A stretch of 64,000 bases of DNA, from assembly GCA_025526995.1 (NCBI GenBank), contig JAHLKG010000008.1, positions 62,001-126,000 on the forward strand. Direction: 5' to 3'. The notes under the pieces were generated by a model. The model had not been told where the DNA came from. It searched no databases and was given only the letters and a program-made list of their open reading frames with translations. Positions within the stretch are counted from its first letter, which is position 1. The number at the start of each line of letters is the position of its first letter. Source of the DNA: Powellomyces hirtus (Eukaryota; Chytridiomycota; Chytridiomycetes; Spizellomycetales; Powellomycetaceae). Shown piece by piece: positions 20,957 to 32,388 of this stretch. A program made the translations under genes and the position numbers.

Positions 20957-23560
20957 CTATCTCACAACCTGCTGGAACGTCGACTGTTGCTGTTCCACAC
21001 TCACAAACCCGTTCAAGCGTCGCCAGAGGACTTTCCACGTGCCATGGCTGTTGTCATTGTTACTGTTGTTGTTATTGTTGTTGTTGTTGTTGTTGGCAGG
21101 CATCGTAAACGCGTGAATCTTGCGCTGCCCACTCGTTGCTCGTCTCATGCACGCGCCACACATTCCACAGGAACAGGCGGGGCGGCCGCGGAGGCGGTCT
21201 TTGAGGGACATGGAGGAGGAGGATGTGCGTGGGGCGGGTATAGCACCAGCGGCAGAGTTGGTGATGGAGGCACCAGTGGAAGTGGCAACGGGGAATTTTT
21301 TGAGTGAAGTTGTCAAGCGGTTGCTCTTCCATGGCGGGAGGTAGTGGTGATGATGGGGGTATTGTTGTGGGCTAGCGGTGATAGCGCGGCCTTTGTTGGA
21401 AGATGAGGGGACGGGGATGGGTATAGGGCCGCTATTGATGGAGTCAGCGCTGTTGGCCAAGTCCGATTGGTATTTACTGCGAATGCGGGGTTCGGAAAAT
21501 GATCGCCGGAGCTCAAGTTCCACCGTCGTGGTGGTATCAACTTGCAGCGCCGTGCAGACGCTGACGCCCGCGGAACCTTGCTCGCTTGCGTCATTGTCAA
21601 CATCATCTTCCTCCTCTTCATCATCGTCATCGTCGTCGTCGTCTGGCTCGCTGGAGACGTAGATCGTGGACATGGAGATGCGCGAAGACGTTGACACGCG
21701 CACGGTCGTTGTTGCGTTTGCTCCTCCTGCTCGCTCCTTGTCCGACGCAATCAGGCTAGCAAGCACCTGTGCATAGGACGACCCGGGCGCGAGGGCCTCA
21801 GCCGCCGTTTCGGGTGAGACGTCTTTGATAACCATGGAAGATCTCGATTCATATAATTTGCTTCTAGCACGGGCCGAGCGAAGCTGATTCGGTGCTGTCG
21901 ACGACGATCCATTCCTGTAGCTCGTGGTGTTGCCGCCACTGTCCTTGTCATGAGGTCGCAAATGGGTGGTATTGTTACGGAACATGATGCCGAGGGTCGA
22001 GAGACTCCGTCGGATCTTATGCAGGGCTTTGATGACCGGCCGGCCTTTGCTCGCAGATGATGACGGCGGAAGGGGTATAGCGTGGTGGGGGTTTCCGTAT
22101 GAGTCGATTATCATTCGGTGGTCATCGTCGAGGTCGTCGCTGGGTCGGTTAGATCCGCGACGGCTGGAGCGGCGGGACTCGAGGTCGTTCCAGCGGAGAC
22201 CGTTGGTGTAGTTGAGGGTGGATTGCAGGTTTGCAGTCGGGTGGTTGTGTTGAGAGGAAGGGTAGAACATGCTGGGTAGGGGATTCATTTGCGGAAAGAG
22301 GACGGGGATGCTGACCACAGAACCCGTTTCTGCGTCTGCATAGTTGGTGGGCGGTTGCTGTTCGTGTTCTTGGTGATGGTGGGGTGGGAGCAGTGAATCG
22401 CGCGCCGGATGATGTTGTTGTTCCTGTTGTTCATGTGGTTGTTCAAGAACACTGGTTCCATCATGCGAATGCTGTCGACTTTCAATGTCAACATCCTGCA
22501 ACGGGTGGGAAAAAACCGGCGATGTCGGAGGCGACGATGCTAACGGTGACGGTGGCGGCAGCACCGGCGTCGACAGTGGGGGCGGGGGCACAATCTCGTC
22601 CTCTTCCGGTGTGAGTCCATCCAGGGTCACAATTGCCGAAGTCGCCATCTGCAATGACCTCGTCGTGGAGGTCATCGACGTTCTCCTCAGCATGGCCAAT
22701 TCCCTCAACTGGTCTTCCAGCGTCGCCGCCCCATGGTCGTCCATCGCCGCCTGTGCTGATATTGAGGTGGTAGTAGTCGTGGTAGTGGTCGTCGTAACTG
22801 ACACCGCGAGCCCGCCCAGTGGGTCATGCGATGGTGCGTACGCAGAGTCATCATCCGGTGCCGAAGTGGATGGACACATGCTGGGTCGGCGTCGGAATGA
22901 CCTTAGAGAGTGCGGGCTGCGGAGGGAGCCGCGGGAGGTGATAGAGGAGCGATTGTTGCGGTAGGCTGTGGAGGAGGAGCGGGAGGGGGCGAGGCTGGCG
23001 AGGTCGGTGGGGATGCCAAAGGCGGGATGGTGGCCTGAGCTGATGGACGCGGCAGACGATGCGTGATGGAGATGGTGATGGTCTCGACCTGTTACACCGC
23101 CCAGGTAATGACCGTAAGCAGCAGGTGCACTTGCAGCAATAGCAGTGACAATTGCAGTGTCAGTGTCCGTCTGGATATTCGTGTTCTTGTCGTCGTCCGT
23201 CGCTGGCACCACGACCACAAAGGAAATAGCCGACGACCGGTGGCGCACGACACTTTCCCCCCCGTCTCTCAGCATCCCGTCCCCCTGTCGCCGCCTCCGT
23301 TTATTCTTATGTTTCCCACTCTTGCTTTTTCCCGGGAGTGGGGGCGGGCGGCCTAGTGCCTCCGCCTTCCATTCCCTCAACAGGTTCTTGCAGACGTCGA
23401 CAAAGGAGGGGCGGCGGTGGAGGTTGTAGGAGGATGCTGAAGCGGTTTCGGAGTGGATGTATTTGGTCGTGTCGTGGTGGTCGGCGTCGAGACTAGTGCT
23501 GGTTTGCCCCCGGGCGGTGGAGCCTCGGGACCGGCGTTTGAGGTTGAGTTTCGTGGGCAT
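20957..23560 (-). CDS. Low-complexity, probably disordered protein (867 aa)
   Basis: A single long frame. The N-terminus is basic (KLNLKRRSRGS), followed by a short helical segment (FVDVCKNLLREWKAEALG) and another basic cluster that could be a nuclear localisation signal. The rest is rich in Ser, Thr, His, Pro and Gln, with runs of Thr (about 10), Asp (about 8) and Asn (about 10, near the C-terminus). A Cys-rich patch, CSCGMCGACMRR, sits shortly before the poly-Asn run and might bind metal. No known domain was recognised. The lack of introns over 2.6 kb and a consistent frame support a gene. Confidence 0.65.
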   Translation of the reverse strand: MPTKLNLKRRSRGSTARGQTSTSLDADHHDTTKYIHSETASASSYNLHRRPSFVDVCKNLLREWKAEALGRPPPLPGKSKSGKHKNKRRRRQGDGMLRDGGESVVRHRSSAISFVVVVPATDDDKNTNIQTDTDTAIVTAIAASAPAAYGHYLGGVTGRDHHHLHHASSAASISSGHHPAFGIPTDLASLAPSRSSSTAYRNNRSSITSRGSLRSPHSLRSFRRRPSMCPSTSAPDDDSAYAPSHDPLGGLAVSVTTTTTTTTTTSISAQAAMDDHGAATLEDQLRELAMLRRTSMTSTTRSLQMATSAIVTLDGLTPEEDEIVPPPPLSTPVLPPPSPLASSPPTSPVFSHPLQDVDIESRQHSHDGTSVLEQPHEQQEQQHHPARDSLLPPHHHQEHEQQPPTNYADAETGSVVSIPVLFPQMNPLPSMFYPSSQHNHPTANLQSTLNYTNGLRWNDLESRRSSRRGSNRPSDDLDDDHRMIIDSYGNPHHAIPLPPSSSASKGRPVIKALHKIRRSLSTLGIMFRNNTTHLRPHDKDSGGNTTSYRNGSSSTAPNQLRSARARSKLYESRSSMVIKDVSPETAAEALAPGSSYAQVLASLIASDKERAGGANATTTVRVSTSSRISMSTIYVSSEPDDDDDDDDEEEEDDVDNDASEQGSAGVSVCTALQVDTTTTVELELRRSFSEPRIRSKYQSDLANSADSINSGPIPIPVPSSSNKGRAITASPQQYPHHHHYLPPWKSNRLTTSLKKFPVATSTGASITNSAAGAIPAPRTSSSSMSLKDRLRGRPACSCGMCGACMRRATSGQRKIHAFTMPANNNNNNNNNNSNNDNSHGTWKVLWRRLNGFVSVEQQQSTFQQVVR
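21050..21102 (+). repeat. Trinucleotide (TTG/GTT) microsatellite coding poly-Asn
   Basis: A run of imperfect TTG/TTA triplets on the plus strand, read as Asn codons on the minus strand inside the low-complexity gene. Likely variable in length between strains. Confidence 0.7.
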
Positions 23561-24641
23561 GGGGCAGGATGTGAGTGCCTTGCTCTCCCCGCCTCCTTGT
23601 TGTTGCGAGTTGTTGTGTGGGATAGGGATTTACAACCACTGTCGATAATCGTGAATCAACCGAATAGGCAAAAAATCCAAAAGAAGGGGTTGATGAAGGA
23701 GAAGGACTCGGGGGCGATAGGTAGTGGAAGATGATTGTAGAAAAGAATGAAATCTCAAAACCTCCCAGACTAAGGTCCTGCCAGAAGAATTTGAGGGATC
23801 CGCGATGTATCAGTGTCAAAGAATCTCCCGCAATTCTAATTGCCCTTTCGTACGATGGCTCTCTTTCTCTTTGGGAAAAAGCTATCGTTGCTCTTGCCGG
23901 CCCGCAGGAGAGCCCCTAGCTCCGCGGTGATGATCGAGCTCTTTGACCACGGGCGAGACCACGCGGCAAAAGGCTCAGACTCCCCTGGCTCTCACAGCAA
24001 GAAAGAGAGAAAGCCGTACGGTTTACTTACGGCCCGCAGGTGCGTGCCGTTAAGCGGCGACGCGGGAAAAGCCAGTCCAACTCATTGTCATCACCTTCAC
24101 TTTTTTTACGGAGGTTTCACAAGGACACCACACAATGTGCTACAAGTCGCACACATGTTGTTCACTTCGTTGGCACAAAGTGTCGTACAGTGCAGAACAA
24201 TGACGATGGGGGACAAGGTGGGGGGAGGACAAGGGGCAAAGCCTCACCATTGTGTTCTGCAAAGGTGTTCAAATTGGAGAAATTTGGGGTCCGAGTGTCA
24301 CTCTCGCGCGCGTGTTTCCTCTTTCTCGTTCTAGCTCCAACTTTACTATACTCCCCTTTGGGCGTAAATGGAAATATTCACTTGCACGTGTGTTCATGTG
24401 ATTGTGCACTCGTAGCTTCAATTTGTGGGAGGGGCTAAAACCCCGCCAAATGTCTGCAACCAACGAGAATAAAGATATTCAGATTTATGGAGAGAGCGAA
24501 AGAGAGAGGACAGATGTGTAGCTTCTAGCTAATGCATGTGTTTTTGCTAGTGTATATGTGGATGAAACACGCGCGGGGGTTGGGAGATTGTGCGTTGCAG
24601 CTGAGCAAAGTGTGGTGCGGTGCCAAAGGAGACGGGAACAT
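23561..24641. other. Intergenic, no supported gene
   Basis: About 1.1 kb between two minus-strand genes. Purine-rich stretches (for example near 24490-24520) and short frames only. It should contain the promoter of the low-complexity gene. Confidence 0.5.
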
Positions 24642-26566
24642 CTATTTCTCTGGGGCAGCAGTCACGGCCTCCTTGGTAGCGTCAGGGGTCACGGCCTCAG
24701 TTTCCGTGGTCGCAGTGGCAGCGGTGACAGCGTTCGGGTCCTCGCCCCTTCGGAGGGCAGCCACCTTGGCTTCCGCAGCAGCCTTGGCCTTGTTGGTAGC
24801 CTCCTCCTGGTGGTCCTGGTACCATTTCTTCTTTTCCTGGATTTTGGCAATAGCGCCCGGTATGTCGGCAGCCGAAGTGGGGAGCTCAAACTTAAGCTTG
24901 ACAAACTGGTCAATCATTTCAAAGTCCAATTTGAAGGGTTTGGCCGCGGGGGAGGCACCGCCGTTCGCACCACTGGCAGCGGAGCCCTGGCGCTTGCCCT
25001 TCTTGCTCTTCTTGTTGCCGAGAACCATAAAGTCCTCTTCTTCCTTTTTGACGAGAACGGCGCCTTCTGGGAGACCCTCGACCTTGCGAGGGGTGAAGGC
25101 AGGGGTGGCGGAAGCAGCGGGTTTGACGTCTAAGGAGGAGGATGACTTGGAGGATCCGTCAAACGACTCGAGGAAGCGGATGAGAGTGGTGCATTGGTTG
25201 ATTTCGTCCGTGTAGGCAGGGATTTCCGCAGCTTCACGCTCCTTCTCGGCCTGCACGGCGAGACGAGCCTCCTTGTCTTCACGAAGACGGGCCTGGTACT
25301 GTTCGCGCTTCCGGGTCTGTTCTTCGCGCTGCCAGTTGTACCATTCATCGTTGAGCTTCTTGTGCTCCGTCTTGTGGGCACGGAGCTTCTCGTACTCGGC
25401 GTCAAGCTCGGCCTTGACGGCCTTGCGGTCGGTCCACAGATCGTTAAGGGACCCTTGTTTGTCTTTACGTTCGCTGTCGACCTGGGCAATCTGTTCCTTG
25501 ATGGCGTCGATTTTGACTCGGATCTCGTCGCGTTGCGGATTGAGGGCGTCCACCTGGGCGCGAATAGCATCCAGGTTTTTCTTTTCGTCCTCGACCGACG
25601 ATTGCTGACCGGCAAAACCTTCCAGGATCTTCTTGGCTTTTTTCAGATTGGAGATTTCGGCAACGATGCGCTTCTCCTCGTGCAGGGACGCTTCGCCGGA
25701 CTGCTGCTGGCGTTCGAGAACGACAATCTTGGCCTCAACTTCCTCAACGCTCTTGTAACCAAGACGGTCCTTGGAGGACTTTGTGTCATCGCTCTATCAA
25801 TAGAAATGCTGTCATTAATCCCAGATTCATGCTCGAGCCCCTGACAGGGCGGTATGGCACACACCTTCTTCCGCAGGCTGGACTGGATGGCCTTGAGCTG
25901 ATCAATGAGCTTTGTTCGCTTATCGCCCGTCTCGTTGCGCTCCTTGATCAGCTCGTCAAGCTGGGCCCGCAACTCTTTTCGCTTGTCACCGAACGAGTCC
26001 TTGATGTTGTCAGAACCGCTGATCTTGCTCTGCGCGTCGGCCTAATCGACAGAGAGAAATTCGGTTTAGCCAAGATCCAAGGTCCAAGGCCACAAAATCT
26101 AAAGAATAATTCTATGGACAAGTCCGGGCCGAGCCTCGCATCGCCCATGCCCCGCCCGATAGGAATAACAATTTCGCCCAAAACCCTGCTCCTCCCGGAC
26201 CCGGTGCACTCGCTCGTCCCGGTCACCGAATAGCAATCCTATTGCCCCTTCCCCACGAGCTCTCCATGAATAATCCTCTCTTAGCACTTTCGCACTTTCG
26301 CCAAAACTTACAAGCTTCTTCTTCAACACGGCAATGTTGGCGTCGATCTCCTTCAGCTCCTACAATTCCGAAGAGAGATCACAGAATGAGTCGTTTGGAA
26401 ATGCAACCCAAAGAGGACTGGACTATTGAGTTCGGTGGGGGGGAATCGATTGCGGTACCTTTTCGTAGGCAGCCTGATCGGGCTTTACTGGGTTGGTCTT
26501 CTTGCCAGTAGCACTGACGGGGGCAGCGGCAGCGGGAGCCTCGGGGGTGACTTCCTTGACGGACAT
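24642..26566 (-). CDS. BFR1: Bfr1-like mRNP / nuclear segregation protein (4 exons, 494 aa)
   Basis: Exons on the minus strand: 26566..26459, 26359..26312, 26041..25865, 25793..24642; the sum is 1485 nt. The product is a long coiled-coil protein: an Ala/Pro start, then nearly continuous Lys/Glu-rich helices to about residue 270, then a linker and a C-terminal segment with FVKLKFELPTSAADIP. Layout and length match yeast Bfr1 (470 aa), which associates with polysomes and mRNPs at the ER and with Scp160. The first three exons are short (108, 48 and 177 nt) and each codes for whole codons, so all introns are phase 0. It is divergent from HSP104 across 632 bases. Confidence 0.85.
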
Positions 26567-26875
26567 TGTGTGCGATATGCTGTTCGAGGGGCGGGAGAGT
26601 GGGAGTCATGAGAGTGCAGATACATCGTATGAATGTGTATACATGTTCCTTACCTTGTTTGGCCTTTTTGCCCAAGTGTGAAAAGGTAAAAAGAACAGAT
26701 ATCGAGAGGGGGCGGCTCAAACTCAACTTGTTGAACTCAACGCGAATGGGCCCCCAGAACTAACCAAACAAGCCAACTGTATGGCTTCTTCCTGGCTACA
26801 CTTGGCTGCAGCCAGAGCCCACGTGACGCCTCATCCCTTATCTAGGATGCGTCTGGCACTTTCTCAGAAACGCGT

Positions 26876-26890
26876 CGAACATTCGCGAAA
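26876..26890 (+). promoter_or_regulatory. Heat-shock element, three perfect alternating units
   Basis: GAA, TTC and GAA sit at 26877, 26882 and 26887, exactly 5 bases apart, the canonical nGAAnnTTCnnGAAn binding site of heat-shock factor. A further GAA at 26867 keeps the 10-base phase. It lies about 95 bases upstream of the TATA box of HSP104. Confidence 0.85.
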
Positions 26891-26981
26891 TGGAAAAAGA
26901 ACACTTTTAGAAGGCAATGACTCATCACTTTTAGGAGTGTGAGAAACGTGAAGTGTGAAAAGTGACGACGGGAACGACGGA

Positions 26982-26989
26982 TATAAAAG
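26982..26989 (+). promoter_or_regulatory. TATA box of HSP104
   Basis: TATAAAAG about 210 bases before the ATG and about 95 bases after the heat-shock element. This is the arrangement expected of a strongly inducible stress gene. Confidence 0.8.
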
Positions 26990-27198
26990 CGTCCAGGCAC
27001 TCCGCACTCTCTCCCTTTCAGTTACTACAATATATCACAAACCCACAACACATAACCCACAGCACAGCACACTCGCTCAACACTCACCACACAACACACA
27101 GGCGAAAGCCACTTGATACCCCTCACCACACAACACACATACGGACTCTCTCCCCTGCCACTCTCAAACTCACCCACCTCACTGCCTAGTCCGCCACA

Positions 27199-29877
27199 AT
27201 GAATCCCGAAATTTTCACTGACAAAACGAACACTGTTCTCGGGCGCGCCCAAGAACTCGCGCGCGAATTTGGGCACATCCAACTCGCACCCGTGCACCTT
27301 GCCTCGGCCATGTTTGACGACGAAGACGGTTTGATCCGGTCCATTGTCACCAAGGCCGGCGGTGACCCCGCGGTCGCCGAACGGCGCCTCAAATCGCTGC
27401 TCGTCAAACAACCCACGCAAGACCCGGCCCCCGACCAAATCTCGTTCCACCCCAACACGGCGAAAACAATGAGGGCAGCAGACGAGATTAGGAAGAAGCA
27501 GAAGGATTCGCATTTGAGTATCGATCATTTGATACTGGCGCTGGCGGATCAGAAGGATATCATGACAGCGTTCCAGGATGCCGGTGTGACATCGAAAGCC
27601 CTCGAGGAAGCCATTTCGCAAATTCGGGGCACGCGGCGCGTCGATTCCAAAACTGCCGATTCGACCTACGAAGCTCTCTCAAAATACGCGATTGATCTGG
27701 TGGGGATGGCGGAACAGGGTAAACTTGACCCCTGCATTGGGCGGGACGACGAGATCCGCCGGGTGATCCGCGTGCTCGCCCGCCGGACCAAAAACAACCC
27801 TGTGCTCGTCGGTGAGCCCGGGGTCGGCAAAACCGCGATTGTCGAAGGCCTCGCGCAACGCATTGTCCGGAAAGACGTTCCCAAATCCTTGCAATGTCGC
27901 ATCTTCTCTCTCGACATGGGCTCCTTGATCGCAGGAGCAAAGTACCGCGGTGAATTTGAGGAGCGGCTCAAAGCAGTGTTGAAGGAAGTCAAAGACGCCC
28001 AGGGCAACATCATCATGTTTATTGACGAGCTCCACACGGTTCTCGGTGCAGGCAAGACGGAAGGATCCATGGACGCGGCCAATTTGCTCAAACCCATGCT
28101 CGCGCGCGGAGAACTCCGCCTTATTGGTGCCACAACCCTCGCGGAATATCAAAAGTACATTGAAAAAGACGCCGCCTTTGAACGTCGCTTCCAAATGGTG
28201 CAGGTCGGCGAGCCTTCCGTCGAAGCTACGATTTCGATCCTCCGCGGCATCCGCGAGAAATGGGAAACCTTCCACGGCGTCCGCATTCTCGACGCGGCTC
28301 TCGTCAATGCCGCCATGCTCGCCGATCGCTACATCACCAACCGCTTCCTCCCCGACAAAGCCATTGACTTGGTCGACGAAGCCTGCGCCAACATCCGCGT
28401 CCAACTCGACTCCCAACCCGAAATTATCGACATGCTCGAACGCAAACACCTTCAATTGGAAGTCGAGGCAACTGCACTCGAGAAGGAAAACGACACTGCA
28501 TCCCAACAACGCCTCGTCAAAGTCCGCGACGAAATGGCTCGGCTTCGCGAACAGCTCAAGCCGCTTAAACTGCGCTACGAGCAAGAAAAGGGCCGGATTG
28601 ACGAAATCCGCAACCTTAAAGCCAAACTCGACGAACTGAAACATAAGATTGCCGACGCTGAACGCCGCTACGACCTCGCTCTGGCAGCCGACCTCAAATA
28701 CTACGCGGTCCCTGAAGTCGAAAAGAAAATCGCACAACTCGAACAAGACCTCAAAGACGAACGCGAGCGTATGGCTGCTTCAGCAGCCGACTCCTCCGAC
28801 GCCTCCCAACAACTCGTCTCGGAAATCGTGACCCCGGACCAAATCATGGAGGTCGTGGCCCGCTGGACGGGGATCCCCGTCACGAAACTTAACAAGTCCC
28901 AAATTGACCGGCTTCTCAACCTCCGGGACGTTCTCCACAAGCGCGTGGTTGGGCAAGACGAAGCCGTGAAAGCCGTCGCGGAAGCGGTACTCAGGTCCCG
29001 CGCCGGACTAGGTGGCGGCGGCACCATCGGCTCTTTCCTCTTCCTCGGCCCCACAGGTGTCGGTAAAACCGAGCTCGCCAAAACCCTCGCTGGAGAGCTA
29101 TTCGACGACGATAAAAAGGGTCTCATCCGCATCGACATGTCAGAGTACATGGAACAACACACCGTCGCCCGTCTTATCGGCGCACCCCCGGGTTACGTCG
29201 GCTACGACGAAGGCGGCCAACTGACCGAACAAGTCCGCCGGCACCCGTACGCCGTCATCCTATTCGACGAAATCGAAAAAGCTCACCCACAGGTCCTCAA
29301 CGTCCTGCTCCAGGTCCTCGACGACGGCCGGCTGACGGACGGCAAAGGCCGCACGGTCGATTTCAGCAACACGGTCATCATCATGACGTCCAATGTCGGC
29401 TCCCAACTCCTCCAACAGTCCACGTCGGTTTCGTCGGAAATCAAAGACGCGGTCATGGCGCAAGTCCGCCGCACCTTCAAACCCGAACTGCTGAACCGCA
29501 TCACCGACATTGTCGTCTTCCATTCCCTCGCCCCACCCCAACTCCGCGAAATCGTCAAAATCCAACTCGCCGAAATCGCCAAACGCCTCGAATCCAAACA
29601 AATCCTCCTCCGCATGTCGGACGCAGCAGCCGACGTCGTGCTCGAGAAATCCTATGACCCGCTCTATGGCGCTCGTCCGCTCAAACGCTACCTCGAACGC
29701 GCCCTCGTCACCAAACTCTCCAAAATGCTCATCTCGGGTGAGTTGACCGAGCATTGCCTCGCGTATGTCGATGCCGCACCCAAAGGCGCGACCAGTGGGG
29801 ATGATGATGATGATGGGTTGGTATTGAAGGTGCAGAAAGTGCCCGGTGCTGATCCCCATAGCATGGATATGGATTGA
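27199..29877 (+). CDS. HSP104: Hsp104 / ClpB-type disaggregase (892 aa, intronless)
   Basis: A full-length AAA+ disaggregase. Order: N-terminal Clp domain (residues 1-150), first ATPase module with Walker A GEPGVGKT (about 205-212) and Walker B MFIDELH (about 273), coiled-coil middle domain (about 400-540), second ATPase module with Walker A GPTGVGKT (about 617-624) and [10 protein letters not shown], and a C-terminal small domain ending in an acidic tail. No mitochondrial presequence is present, so this is the cytosolic/nuclear form. Role: ATP-driven threading of aggregated proteins with Hsp70/Hsp40. Regulation: heat-shock element plus TATA box upstream. The gene has no intron although most neighbours do, which fits genes that must be expressed while heat blocks splicing. 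Confidence 0.97.
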   Translation: MNPEIFTDKTNTVLGRAQELAREFGHIQLAPVHLASAMFDDEDGLIRSIVTKAGGDPAVAERRLKSLLVKQPTQDPAPDQISFHPNTAKTMRAADEIRKKQKDSHLSIDHLILALADQKDIMTAFQDAGVTSKALEEAISQIRGTRRVDSKTADSTYEALSKYAIDLVGMAEQGKLDPCIGRDDEIRRVIRVLARRTKNNPVLVGEPGVGKTAIVEGLAQRIVRKDVPKSLQCRIFSLDMGSLIAGAKYRGEFEERLKAVLKEVKDAQGNIIMFIDELHTVLGAGKTEGSMDAANLLKPMLARGELRLIGATTLAEYQKYIEKDAAFERRFQMVQVGEPSVEATISILRGIREKWETFHGVRILDAALVNAAMLADRYITNRFLPDKAIDLVDEACANIRVQLDSQPEIIDMLERKHLQLEVEATALEKENDTASQQRLVKVRDEMARLREQLKPLKLRYEQEKGRIDEIRNLKAKLDELKHKIADAERRYDLALAADLKYYAVPEVEKKIAQLEQDLKDERERMAASAADSSDASQQLVSEIVTPDQIMEVVARWTGIPVTKLNKSQIDRLLNLRDVLHKRVVGQDEAVKAVAEAVLRSRAGLGGGGTIGSFLFLGPTGVGKTELAKTLAGELFDDDKKGLIRIDMSEYMEQHTVARLIGAPPGYVGYDEGGQLTEQVRRHPYAVILFDEIEKAHPQVLNVLLQVLDDGRLTDGKGRTVDFSNTVIIMTSNVGSQLLQQSTSVSSEIKDAVMAQVRRTFKPELLNRITDIVVFHSLAPPQLREIVKIQLAEIAKRLESKQILLRMSDAAADVVLEKSYDPLYGARPLKRYLERALVTKLSKMLISGELTEHCLAYVDAAPKGATSGDDDDDGLVLKVQKVPGADPHSMDMD

Positions 29878-30480
29878 CTCCGCTCGGGCCCCACCGCAAG
29901 CATCTCGACTCCAACCTCTAAATCCGACAAAAAACATCAGCGCAAGAGTGCCCCCTCGGTGGCTCCACACCCACCACCGCCTAAACGACGGAAGGCTTAA
30001 GTCTGAAATTAGGGTGTGACCCACGTTCGGTTTTTCTGTTGAGCAAAATTTCATGTACATAATACCTCAAGCGTATTGAGCCCCCCATTGTATTCTATAT
30101 TTCTCTTGTGCGAAGACAGTTATATACCAAAAAAAAAAACATGTATCATCGTTCATTTCAAAACTTTTTCTAAATGCGAAGATTTTCACTTCCCGCTCTT
30201 TCGTTTGCCAGCATGGTTTACACACAACAGGACGACATCAACCCAACACATTCTCCTTGACGAAATCAATTACGTATATACATTTCAAACAGAACCAATC
30301 CCGCCTCAATCTGCGCATCCTCCATCATCGCGGATTCTAAAGTATAGCGTGTGGGTTCACTGTTTTGCATCAGTGGATGTGGCAAGCGGGGCTTTTGGGC
30401 GGCGTTTAGGAAGGCGCTAGTGGTGGCGATGGGTGGTGATATGTGATATGTTATGGAATGCAGTGCATATTAGTTCATCC
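29878..30480. other. Intergenic between convergent HSP104 and EMC5
   Basis: Two 3' regions facing each other. No gene seen. Confidence 0.55.
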
Positions 30481-31216
30481 TTATTTCGCTCCTCCCTCTC
30501 TCCCACCCAACGCAAACAACGCCGTGCCCCGATGATGCATTGTCCGGAACGACGGGCGGGCGTCAATCGAGTCCATCGACCTAAAAAACAAACAAACACA
30601 CACACATATGAGCTACCCAAATCCCCACACACTCCAGCCGCGATTATAATTTGTCTCTTCATTCACATACAATGTCGCGACTTCATCCACCAATGAAATG
30701 GGTTTCAAGTCCCCGCTGACGAGGGAAATCCCCGCCATGCAGAAGAGGACGGACGTGAGGCATTCGAGGATGATCTGTGTGAAGGGAAACAAAACATAAG
30801 ATTACCACTCCACATGTTCAACTTTAGCCATGCGCCCACAGCAATCAACTGCCAGCCCATCATTGCCCAGCGCGAGAGGGTGCGTTGAATCAAGTCTTAC
30901 TCGCCGCCCATGTCACTTACATCACTTGGCAGAGCTCCCTCCGCCTTACCGACCGTCTTCAGGTACGCGACATCTAAAAAAACACACATACGTGTCAGCT
31001 CCACATGCAATCGTCGGGCCGTTTGGAGTGTATTGTTCATCTGTTCTTTACGTTCAAACGCCGAGTATCCCGAATGCACGAGCAGGAGGGCGCCGATCTA
31101 TGAGGGGAGAAGACAAGAGTTGGAGAATGAAGATGCGTGAGTTGGAGTGGAGGACGTGAGGGGATGGAGTGGGGGTAGCGTACGCTGTAAATGAGTCTGC
31201 CTATCCAGGATGTCAT
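30481..31216 (-). CDS. EMC5: ER membrane protein complex subunit 5 (5 exons, 111 aa)
   Basis: Exons on the minus strand: 31216..31184, 31097..31052, 30973..30921, 30774..30671, 30580..30481; the sum is 336 nt. The pieces assemble into the EMC5/MMGT pattern: a first membrane helix with IGALLLVHSGYSAFE, then YLKTVGK...LPSD, a second helix (IILECLTSVLFCMAGI), GDLKPI and the conserved end RPSFRTMHHRGTALF. The human protein has the matching HPSFYVFNHRG. Known role: subunit of the ER membrane insertase that integrates tail-anchored and multipass proteins; also proposed as a magnesium transporter. No single exon is longer than 35 codons, so ORF scanning misses the gene. Confidence 0.85.
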
Positions 31217-32388
31217 GTTTGCCTTTGTGAGAGTAAATGTGAAATGGGCAACGACGACAGAACAGAAGCATGCGGCGCGTTGGGAAAGCTGCGTGACCTG
31301 GGAATTATCTTCCCAAGCTTGTCGTGGCCAAAAGTCCGCGATCCAAAGCCCTTCCCCGGCACCTCGACGCTTGCTATGTCGGACCCCAAGGTGGAAACGT
31401 GTGGAAATTGCTCCAGACCGAGCGCCAGCTGGCGTCCTTGACTCATCCGTACGGCCACGGAGGCGCGTGGTATATTCCTGGGGCAGAACCTTTGCGTGGC
31501 GGGAATCAAAGTTGAGCATCGGCGCGGAGCGCCACAAAAAATAGTATCCCTATCCATCGACTTGAAGGCGGCTACTCTGAATCGGCTGCCTCTGCCCGTG
31601 CTCTCCGCCAGCGCGGACCACCTGCACGACCTGCGCTCCAAGGATCAGTCCAATATTGCCACCGTCATACTGCCAAGTGAGTCTGCCGTATAGAGTTTCT
31701 TCTTAAAATGTTTAAAACCTACCCGGACCAGGCTGGGACTGGAAGGGTTCGTGGAAAAGTGGGCGAATGGCTGGAGGGATCCTCGATGTGGAACAGCGCC
31801 CCGCGCGTCCGGGGGGAGAGGGGGGGGGGGGGGGGTGAGGCGTCAGGGAAACATTCGTCGGTATGTACGGTATATGAATCTAAGCAACCAATAGACGCAT
31901 GTGCGATTGATTCCTCATCAGCCGCCTGGGTTGGTTGGTTGGGGAGTGATACTAGTCTTTTGGAATCCAATGTCACACTTTTGGAAGGTACAGAGGCTCA
32001 ATAGGCACATTCGCTCTGCACAATGGAGGTCAAAGCGCTCAAAGCCCCTTGCTTCGATAAACGAATCCATAAACCCCTGCACGTCATGTCCGCAATTCTT
32101 TCTGCCTGGTGCAAAAAACCCAAGTTAAAAGCTGCAACGGGACTCTTTCTCCGCTCCTTGAGGTCAATCTGGATACACAAACGTCATCGCGTCCTGTTGC
32201 TCTTGCAGCGCATTTCATGCTGGGATATCTCAACAGAGCATAGGGGCGCGTCAGTAGGCGCTAATGGTGGGTGGCCCCGCAAGACGGCCGGGATCGAAAT
32301 GGAAAGGGTAACAAAATGCGATTATTTATGAGACAAAAAAAGATCATACGATCATGAGCTGAGAGAAAAGTCTGGGCAGTGAAAACAT
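31217..32388. other. Intergenic, about 1.2 kb, no supported gene
   Basis: Overlapping open frames occur on both strands at 31200-31640, but none has recognisable motifs. A poly(G) run sits at 31820-31835. Confidence 0.5.
31820..31835 (+). repeat. Poly(G) run, 16 bases
   Basis: Uninterrupted G tract in intergenic DNA, one of several G/C homopolymers in the window. Confidence 0.9.

Larger units (their letters stand above)
26567..27198. other. Divergent promoter region of BFR1 and HSP104
   Basis: Contains the heat-shock element and TATA box listed separately and, from about 27020, a CA-rich stretch that is probably the HSP104 5' leader. Confidence 0.7.

Noticed and set aside
22384..22964. Plus-strand frames over the low-complexity gene
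   Set aside because: Their Val/Gly-rich runs are the complement of Thr and Pro repeats of the minus-strand gene.
27679..28746. 355-codon open frame on the minus strand inside HSP104
   Set aside because: It is antisense to the AAA+ modules and reflects codon bias of the real gene.
31037..31641. Minus-strand open frames upstream of EMC5 as a separate gene
   Set aside because: They overlap EMC5 exons 1-2 in another phase and show no motif or splice pattern.
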